Translations under genes and position numbers: made by a program
Notes under the pieces: model-generated
Told to the model about the DNA's origin: nothing
Databases searched by the model: none
What the model saw: the letters and a program-made list of their open reading frames with translations, nothing else
Assembly: GCA_014904845.1 (NCBI GenBank)
Contig: MU119221.1
Span: 1-64,000 of the forward strand
Source of the DNA: Acephala macrosclerotiorum
Taxonomy: Eukaryota; Ascomycota; Leotiomycetes; Helotiales; Mollisiaceae
Direction of reading: 5' to 3'
Length of the DNA: 64,000 nt
Shown here: positions 57,740 through 64,000 of the stretch, piece by piece
How the letters are laid out: the number at the start of each line of letters is the position of its first letter
Position numbering within the stretch: position 1 is the stretch's first letter

Positions 57740-58459
57740 ATGTCTTCATCAACCATCTACAAGCTCTCCCTCACGCTCCTCTCGTATGTTTTCCTCTACT
57801 CTTCTCTCGAGCTTAAGTAACACCACCATCAACCTCCTCGCTCCCTCTATCTTCGCATACTCCAAACTCTCCTGCTCAGTAATCACAATCGCAACCTCAA
57901 AATCAAACTGCCCAGCCCCAACACCAGCCTTCTGTCCCCAACCAGCCTGCATCCTCCAATCACCCATCCCTGTCCCCTGCGGATGTCCAACTACCTACCA
58001 ACAACCACAACCTACACACCTTGCCCAACACACTGTTTCGGCACCTGTTGTACATACTATACCCCCATCCTCGCTTCCTGTTCTCCAACCTCCACTTCAT
58101 TTCCACCATACGCACCTCCACCACCATCGCCTCTCTCTCCTCCTCCTCCTACAACGCCGACAACAACGATAGCGAGTGTAATCGAATTAACACTAACAAC
58201 GATAACCACACAACCGAGTTATTGCTCAACGATAATGGTAGATGCGGGACCGGAATGTTGGAGTGCAGGGTGTGAGACGACTTATAGTAGGTGTAATGTG
58301 GAGAAGACTGTGACGCTAGAATGTGGGTGTTGGTCCATACCGAGGGTGACGAGCTGCAAGAAGACGTGTGATGGAGAGTGTTTGATAAATTGGGGGACGG
58401 GGTATTTGCCTTGCCCTACAAGTCCGCTGGGGACGGTGGTGAGCTTGTCGGGTTATTGA
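57740..58459 (+). CDS. doubtful secreted Cys/Thr/Pro-rich protein, frame unclear
   Basis: ATG at 57740 begins MSSSTIYKLSLTLLS, a possible signal peptide, followed by a GTATGT donor at 57784. The main open frame (to 58459) reads TTTTYTPCPTHCFGTCCTYY, a Pro-rich spacer, then about ten Cys in ECWSAGCETTYSRC, LECGCWSIPRVTSCKKTCDG and ECLINWGTGYLPC. Splicing 57783 to 57880 (CTCAG acceptor) gives an open 207-codon model. However, the upstream part reads more convincingly in another frame (CPAPTPAFCPQPACILQS, then VPCGCPT), with no intron able to connect it. The gene may therefore be frameshifted. Fungal secreted Cys-rich proteins often look like this; no function can be given. Confidence 0.35.
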
Positions 58460-59362
58460 GGATGGATGGAGGGTGATGTGGGGTGTGAGAGGGAAATGGA
58501 GAGGGTGGGAATGTGGAAAGGAGGGAGGAGTGGAAGTGCTGTAAAGACATCGCGGTGTTGGTGTTGAGTGAATGTAACAAAGTCAATAGGACAATAAAAG
58601 AGTTTCGTTGCACATCTCACGCTTCTCAATTGAAGTTGCGTTGCCAAAAAGACTAGCAGTTCAGCTTTGTTTCTAGCATAAGTGAATGTTCCAGCTTTGG
58701 AAGGAGAACGAAATGAAATTTCCATTGCATATCTCACACCGTCGGAGCCTCTTCGAAGCCCTTTAGTGCTCTACACATACGTCCCTCTGGTCTAGTCTTT
58801 TTGTGAAGCTGAGGCCCTTCTGTGGGTGAATAAAGCAAGAGAAAGTTCCAGCCCAAGTCGAACTTTGATAGAACTTTGTTGCGCATCTCATAGCATTGGA
58901 AGACTTTTGGGAGCTTCTAGTGTTCCGCTACCATCTCAGCTTGGCCGAGCTCTGCCTTGTAGGTTGAGTGAATAAACTTTCATGGAACATCGACAAGTTT
59001 TATTTTATTGCGTATCTCATAGCGGCGGAACTCTTTCCTGTCCGTTTATAGTCTTATTGCCATGTTTGGCCTAAATAAGTATGCCGCATTAGGTGAATGT
59101 GTAGGCATTAGAAAGACTCTTTCTGCCCAGAGGAATTAGCTTTTAGTTTAGATCTTTAGGTTGTGTTTTGAAAGAATAAAACGTACGGCAAAAATACATT
59201 GGACTTGGGATTTCCATGAATGGATGATAGTGGATGAAGCTTTAGATCCTAACTCAATTATCTGAGAAGCACTTGCTCTACGGTAACTTATAATAGCAGA
59301 AACTTCTCGATGGACGGCGGTTGTCCTTGGAATATGCATATGTATTGATGCTAGCTTGTTTT
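58460..59362. other. intergenic with diverged minisatellite
   Basis: Gene-free. It holds four or five diverged tandem units (58560-59100, listed separately). The right end is the 3' flank of CWC24. Confidence 0.5.
58560..59100 (+). repeat. diverged minisatellite, unit about 115-155 bp
   Basis: The box TTGCRYATCTCA occurs at 58608, 58725, 58879 and 59008, each followed by a variable stretch and then a GTGAATG or GTGAATAAA box; further GTGAAT boxes lie near 58567, 58682, 58825, 58967 and 59092. The spacing of 115-154 bp and shared order of boxes indicate an old tandem array. Confidence 0.65.
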
Positions 59363-60391
59363 TTATTCAGCATCTTCCTCTTCGTCTTCACTAACCTCCT
59401 CTCCTGCCTCAATAGCTTTTTGTCTCCGCTTGGCGGCCTTCTCTCTCTTCCTGTCCAACAGCTTCTTCAAGCCCTTGGCAACATTGAACACTCCTCCCGT
59501 GCTAGCTCCACAAGCGGCGCAACTAGGATCCTTCCTATATCTCTTCAATGCACAACTCTCACAGAAGTAGTGCCCACACTTCGTAACAATGGGATCCTTA
59601 TATTTGTGCCTGCAAATAATGCAAGCAAAAGGGATACCCTCGAGCATCGCATCGTCATCTCCCGAATCCTCTTCTTCGGCGTTTCGGTTCGCGCTGGCCA
59701 TCTTGGTACCACCAGTGACTTTCTTTCCTTTGGTGACGTTCTCCCATTCTCGATCCAATTGCCAACCTTGTTTGTAATCTTCTCTCGCATGTAAGAACTT
59801 GCAGCTGTCTCCAAAGCCACACCAGCCGGTTTGTTTGTAATCTTTGCACACATCAGGGGCGAAATCCGTGACTGTGATGGTTCTGATATTCGTGGGTGCT
59901 TTAATAGGACCGACGACTCGGGTGGGAGCATTGGGGTTCTTTTGAATGAATGTGGTGGCGTTCGCGAGACCTTTGTATGTGCCATCTGGAGCCTCAGATG
60001 TGGATGGAGCAATTCTTGTAGATCCAAGGAGATTTTTGGTGGATAAGGCATCGGTGACATTCTCATCGTACCAGTTGCTTTGCTTCGTAGCGTCATTCGA
60101 GCTCTTGATTTTAGTACTTCGGTCTGCAGTGTATTTTGTGGGTGTAAGGTCGCCCGTTGAGATGGCATTGTTTGCTGATGATGCTGTCACAGCTCCAGTA
60201 TTCTTCTTCCTTCTCTTGACCTTGCGCCCAGATTCATCTTCGGAAGAGGAGTAGTTTGAGTCGCTGTCAGGGGCTGGTGGAGGAGTGGCGGCTCGTTTTC
60301 GAAGATTGGATTTCCCTTTTGCTGTGCGCTTCTTGAAAAGTGCTACTGGTGCAGCAGGTGCTTGAGCGGCTTCTGTCGCGTCCATTGTCAT
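59363..60391 (-). CDS. CWC24: Cwc24 (RNF113-type) splicing factor, CCCH plus RING
   Basis: Intronless, 342 aa. Cwc24 joins the spliceosome at activation and protects the 5' splice site before the first step; human RNF113A is the counterpart. A disordered, Lys/Ser-rich N-terminal half (KKRTAKGKSNLRKR, SEDESGRKVKRRKK) leads to DFAPDVCKDYKQTGWCGFGD, the CCCH zinc finger ending SCKFLH at about 178-200. The RING finger spans about 255-295 (CIICRHKY, TKCGHYFCESC, CAACG). The tail is charged and ends in an acidic EVSEDEEED stretch. Two in-frame ATGs (60391 and 60385) give MTMDATEA; the first is taken. Confidence 0.94.
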   Translation of the reverse strand: MTMDATEAAQAPAAPVALFKKRTAKGKSNLRKRAATPPPAPDSDSNYSSSEDESGRKVKRRKKNTGAVTASSANNAISTGDLTPTKYTADRSTKIKSSNDATKQSNWYDENVTDALSTKNLLGSTRIAPSTSEAPDGTYKGLANATTFIQKNPNAPTRVVGPIKAPTNIRTITVTDFAPDVCKDYKQTGWCGFGDSCKFLHAREDYKQGWQLDREWENVTKGKKVTGGTKMASANRNAEEEDSGDDDAMLEGIPFACIICRHKYKDPIVTKCGHYFCESCALKRYRKDPSCAACGASTGGVFNVAKGLKKLLDRKREKAAKRRQKAIEAGEEVSEDEEEDAE

Positions 60392-61307
60392 GTGTCGAGG
60401 TTTGAGGTGTCAAGAAGACAGACGGTGCTTCGGAAGGCTACGAAATTTCCGAAGCGCTTCAACTCAGCCTTGAACGCTGACTAATAGTTCATGACTAATA
60501 TACCAGGCAGAAAGTTGGTGAATATTTGAGAGCACAGTGATCTCAGCCCAAGCTCTTCCAGAAAGAAAAAGTACTGGCATGATCCCAGTACTTCTGTCAA
60601 CAAATTCTAATTCAAGCAAATTACATCAATCATGCAAGCCCTAGCGGATTGCATCAGTGATCGATTCTGCGTTGTTATTCCGCGGTGTTAGAGCCAATCA
60701 AATCTCGGTCAGCGATGAATCTGAAAATGCTGTAAACAAAGCAAGGCTGCTGTGGACCACTTAAATCGTCCTTCTGTAGCGAGGCACAAGCCGACCGCAA
60801 CCAGGCCAAAGCCCGCACTTGCTGTTCGCAATCGACCACCACCGCCCTCACCTTATCCCCTTCTTGGGATTCCATTCTTTTGCGCTGCTGTGTTCACTAA
60901 CATCGTCGACGACCTGGTAGTTACGAGAATACCACTGCCTGTCTCACGATCGCCATTCGACCGGTCACGCTCGCGATACCAGTCTCAGTGGGGCCAGGAA
61001 CGCGCGACCCCTTAGACAACAGAGCTAAATTGGGGCTCCCATACAGCAACATCGGACATTCCTGTGAAACCAGCACTCTTTGTGCTCCCAAAGCATTGAG
61101 TTGCACCATATACGCTCCTTTACCCGTGGTCAAACAGATTTCACGCGACCAAACTTCTCCGCAATCGACATCGGGAATTGGCAGGTGGTGTGAACAGAGG
61201 CGAGCGGGGAGAGCTAGAGTTGAGCTGATCCGGAGGGCGACTGTTGATTCGGATCCGTTGCGAAGTTGTCTGCTGCTGTTGGTTGCGTCCAGTTTCTGTC
61301 CGCAGAT
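60392..61307. other. divergent intergenic region, CWC24 / apsA
   Basis: Upstream regions of two divergent genes. Scattered short frames only. Confidence 0.5.
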
Positions 61308-64000
61308 ATGGCGACGTCTTTGGCAGCTGAGCAGCCGTTGTTGGCGTCTCAGCCAGATCTGGCGTCTCCCGACCTGAACGACCCGTTCTTGTCCTCCTCA
61401 ACAAGCTCGAGTCACCACCGATTCTCCCACTTCGATGGCCAACTATTTGCTTCCGGACCGACTACCTCCCCAGAACAAGCGAAGCGTGCGTTAGAGGCCC
61501 ATCTTGCTGAGACAGAACGACGTATACAGGATACATCAAGATTAGGAACGAGACTTGTACGAGAGCGCCAAGATTTGGCAGACCGTCTGAAGGAAGTGGA
61601 GAAGCAACAGACCGACTCGGAGCTCACGCCAGAGCTGCGCCAGAAGATCATCGAGATTGAGAAGGAGTACAATGAACTGGGCCGTGAGACCGCCAGGGCG
61701 TTTCTTCCGAAGTCTAGAGTTCCGAGCAATGAGCTAACTGGAGGCGGATCACCATACACCGGTGACAAGGTAACACCTACTTTCGCTAGATCATGAATTT
61801 TTTTTTGGCTGACTAGTTGCAGCGCTCTGCTAGTCCTTCGAAGTTCGAGAGTCATGGAACCGGTTCACCTTCCAAACTTGGCGTACCCAACCGAAAACAA
61901 CGCAATCAGCCCGCAAATCGAGTTCACGACATCGAGTTTGTCACTGAAATCAGTACCTCCCTCATCGCACAGCTTAGGCATGTGCAAACTCAACTAGCAG
62001 AGAGAGATGATGAGTTGAGAAACCTTACTTTGGAAAAGTCACGGCTAGAGATTGAGGCCGAAGGTTTTAATCAGCGGTTGAGAAGTCTGGACGAAAGCGA
62101 GCACCGATATAAGGATGAAAATTGGAACCTCGAGACCCAAATCCACGAATTCCTAGCAGCTGCAAAGGAAGCAGCAGACAGAGAGAAGAAGCTTGCCCAC
62201 AGTCTAAATACTCTGCAGGCTGAGAAGAGTGCTGCGCAGAAAGAGCTAGATGACATTAAACTAAGTCATGCAAAGCTCAGTGAAGATCATGCAGCGGTCC
62301 TTAAGCACCATGATGTGGAATTGGGCACCGTTAAGCGGAGCATCACTATGGCAGAAAACGAACGAAGCACTTTACAGCGCAAGGTTGAGGATTTGACCAG
62401 CCAGAACCAAGAGCTTGCTAAGGCTGTTGCCCACCAAAGAGGTAGACTCGAGGACCGAGACCAAGCTCGCGGATTCAGCGAGGAGGACTTTGACACGGCA
62501 AATGATAATGCGACTCCTGAACATTCTCCACCTCCATCTCCAGTCAAAGGCACACCAAGACATAGCATGCTTGAATCGGAGACCCTGAAGAGCTCGCTGC
62601 ACCATGCACACCGCATGATCCAGAGCCTGAAAGGCAACATCCATCGAGAGAAGACAGAGAAGTTGGAACTCAAGCGAATGCTTCAGGATGCCAGGGATGA
62701 GTTGGATGCTCGCCGAAGTGATATGGGTTCCGCCAAGAGAAATCGCAAGGTAGATTCCAGAGAATTCAAGAAACCCCTCAAGCCAGGTCAGCTCGGTGGA
62801 CTCAGAAGCAGCCGAAGTGAGATCTCTATGCTGGATGATCCAAATTGGGAGGAGGATGATGGACAAGGCAGCCCTAGCCACACAACAGTCCAGGCAGCTC
62901 GTGTCGCGGCAGGTGCTGCTGCCGGAGGTGTTGCCGCCAAGTCTGCTACATCCACCGATCAGTTCGATACTGCCCCCGAAAATGAAACTACTGACGCTTT
63001 CGAGACCGCCAATGAGCGCGCTACTGAGACTGAGGATTTTCAGACTGGTGTCGAAGAAATGAGCGGCAGTGATGAGCTCACAGAGACAGAGGGAGGTCCA
63101 AGTAGCACTACTCGCCAGCGACCCGCACCTCTTTCTTTGACCAAAGTCGGCAACCGCCAATCTTTCCAGAGTACCGCCTCTACATCTGGTGACGAATACG
63201 ACGAAGTAAAAACTCCAACTGCTCAGCAACCACAGCGACTGCGTCTCAAGGTCAGTCGGGGTGGCAATCGACGATCCAGAGCAGTCAGCGAAGAGCCTCT
63301 ATTCCAGAGCAGTCCAGCAAGCTTTGCCAACAGCAGCAACAATGGTACCCCCCAGGCAGTTCAAGGTCAGAGTTTGTTCGCGGAGCTTGGTGACATGAGT
63401 GACGAGGACGATTTGTATCAAGGCACTCCAAGTCGTTTCCGTTCACGATCAAATACTCCCTCGAGACCTAGTACCGCAAAGGGCATGCTGGCTCCTTACG
63501 ATCTCCCTCCACCAGTGCCGAAGTTACCGATGGTGGACTCTGGCATGATGACTGAGCCTTGGGAACCTCAACTAGCCATGCCGGTCACTCCTCTGACTGC
63601 TGTTCCATTAGTTGCTGGCGCCGGTTTAGCCGGAGCTGCTTTGACGGAAGCTGCGCACCTGGCACCTGATAAGCCGACTAAGCCAGAGCTAGTACGACAG
63701 ATGAGCGACATGCAGACCACAACGGACCCAGAACCCGTATACGCTTCAAGTGACAAACACACGTCGACTGATTCTGAGCAAGCCATAGAGCGTTTGATGC
63801 ATGGCACCCACACTTCAACGGATCCGGAGCCTAAGGTCCAAATGTCTGATGCGGCGATTCAGCGGCACGATGAACAGTTGAACAATGTCCTTAAGGTTGA
63901 CGAAGAAGAGGGTTCTAGGCCCATCTCAGCTTCCACTCTTAGCGATGCTAGCTCGCAATATGATGCCGCTATTATGGACGAGAAGCTCAAGAAATTCCCA
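61308..64000 (+). CDS. apsA: anucleate primary sterigmata protein A (ApsA, Num1-like), 5' part
   Basis: Exons 61308-61769 and 61823 to beyond the window end; 880 codons are present and the frame is still open at 64000. ApsA/Num1 is a cortical protein that anchors dynein for nuclear migration and positioning. The start MATSLAAEQPLLASQPDLAS leads to a first coiled-coil region (about 65-135). After the intron come RSASPSKFESHGTGSPSK and HDIEFVTEISTSLIAQLRHV, then long heptad-rich coiled coils to about residue 440. A Ser/Pro/Glu-rich region follows with RSSRSEISMLDDPNWEEDDG and MVDSGMMTEPWEPQLAMP. The C-terminal PH domain expected in this family lies outside the window. Its neighbour of function, a dynein light intermediate chain, is at 16.6 kb, but the two are not adjacent. 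Confidence 0.88.

Noticed and set aside
62372..63229. 285-codon open frame on the minus strand
   Set aside because: It is antisense to the long apsA coding exon, and the plus-strand translation has clear coiled-coil and ApsA-like features.
1..64000. tRNA or rRNA genes, CRISPR arrays, bacterial-type operons
   Set aside because: No tRNA box pairs, rRNA segments or spaced direct repeats were found by eye; the genome is eukaryotic.

Overview
This 64 kb window is nuclear DNA of a filamentous ascomycete (Pezizomycotina). The signs are many short introns of about 45-100 nt with GTAAGT/GTATGT-type donors, ascomycete-specific proteins (DUF1752, DUF7728, ApsA) and a repeat decayed by what looks like RIP (repeat-induced point mutation). 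A Leotiomycete is my inference; the sequence alone does not prove it.

Layout. 1-4.6 kb is gene-poor and holds an AT-rich, long-inverted-repeat element (1742-3757) with the relic of a piggyBac-type transposase on the minus strand. 4.6-22.9 kb is a dense block of conserved genes: SHO1 osmosensor (+), Lag1-type ceramide synthase (-), Bax-inhibitor-1 family protein (-), Cdc11/AspA septin (-), Hsv2-type PROPPIN (+), Ist3/Snu17 splicing factor (-), dynein light intermediate chain (+), a DUF7728 secretory-membrane protein (-) and a mitochondrial-type short-chain dehydrogenase (+). 22.9-26.7 kb has no convincing gene and is rich in simple repeats; it leads into a DUF1752 (AreA GATA-like domain) gene (+, 26.7-28.4 kb) and a small four-helix membrane protein (+). 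30.8-34.2 kb is a divergent leucine-catabolism pair, methylcrotonoyl-CoA carboxylase beta subunit (-) and isovaleryl-CoA dehydrogenase (+), with a 244-bp shared promoter.

34.4-41.8 kb is a decayed block. It holds a TAA-flanked MITE, an MFS efflux-transporter pseudogene, a short-chain dehydrogenase pseudogene and a bZIP-factor relic, all with frameshifts and several nonsense changes of the C-to-T/G-to-A type. 42.1-47.1 kb returns to intact genes: CTI6 PHD protein (-) and an uncharacterised fungal protein with a WICEFCEYE signature (+). A decayed GFA/CENP-V gene lies at 48.2-48.8 kb (-). Then come an 11-exon importin of the Sxm1/Nmd5 family (-), a copper amine oxidase ending in the peroxisomal signal SKL (+), a doubtful secreted Cys-rich ORF, a four-to-five-unit minisatellite, CWC24 (-) and the 5' part of apsA (+), which runs off the right end.

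The intact genes are mostly housekeeping: cortical and cytoskeletal functions (septin, dynein chain, ApsA), splicing (Ist3, Cwc24), membrane and lipid functions, and catabolism (leucine, amines). I found no rRNA, tRNA, CRISPR or complete secondary-metabolite cluster. The most unusual content is the transposon relic and the run of three adjacent dead genes.
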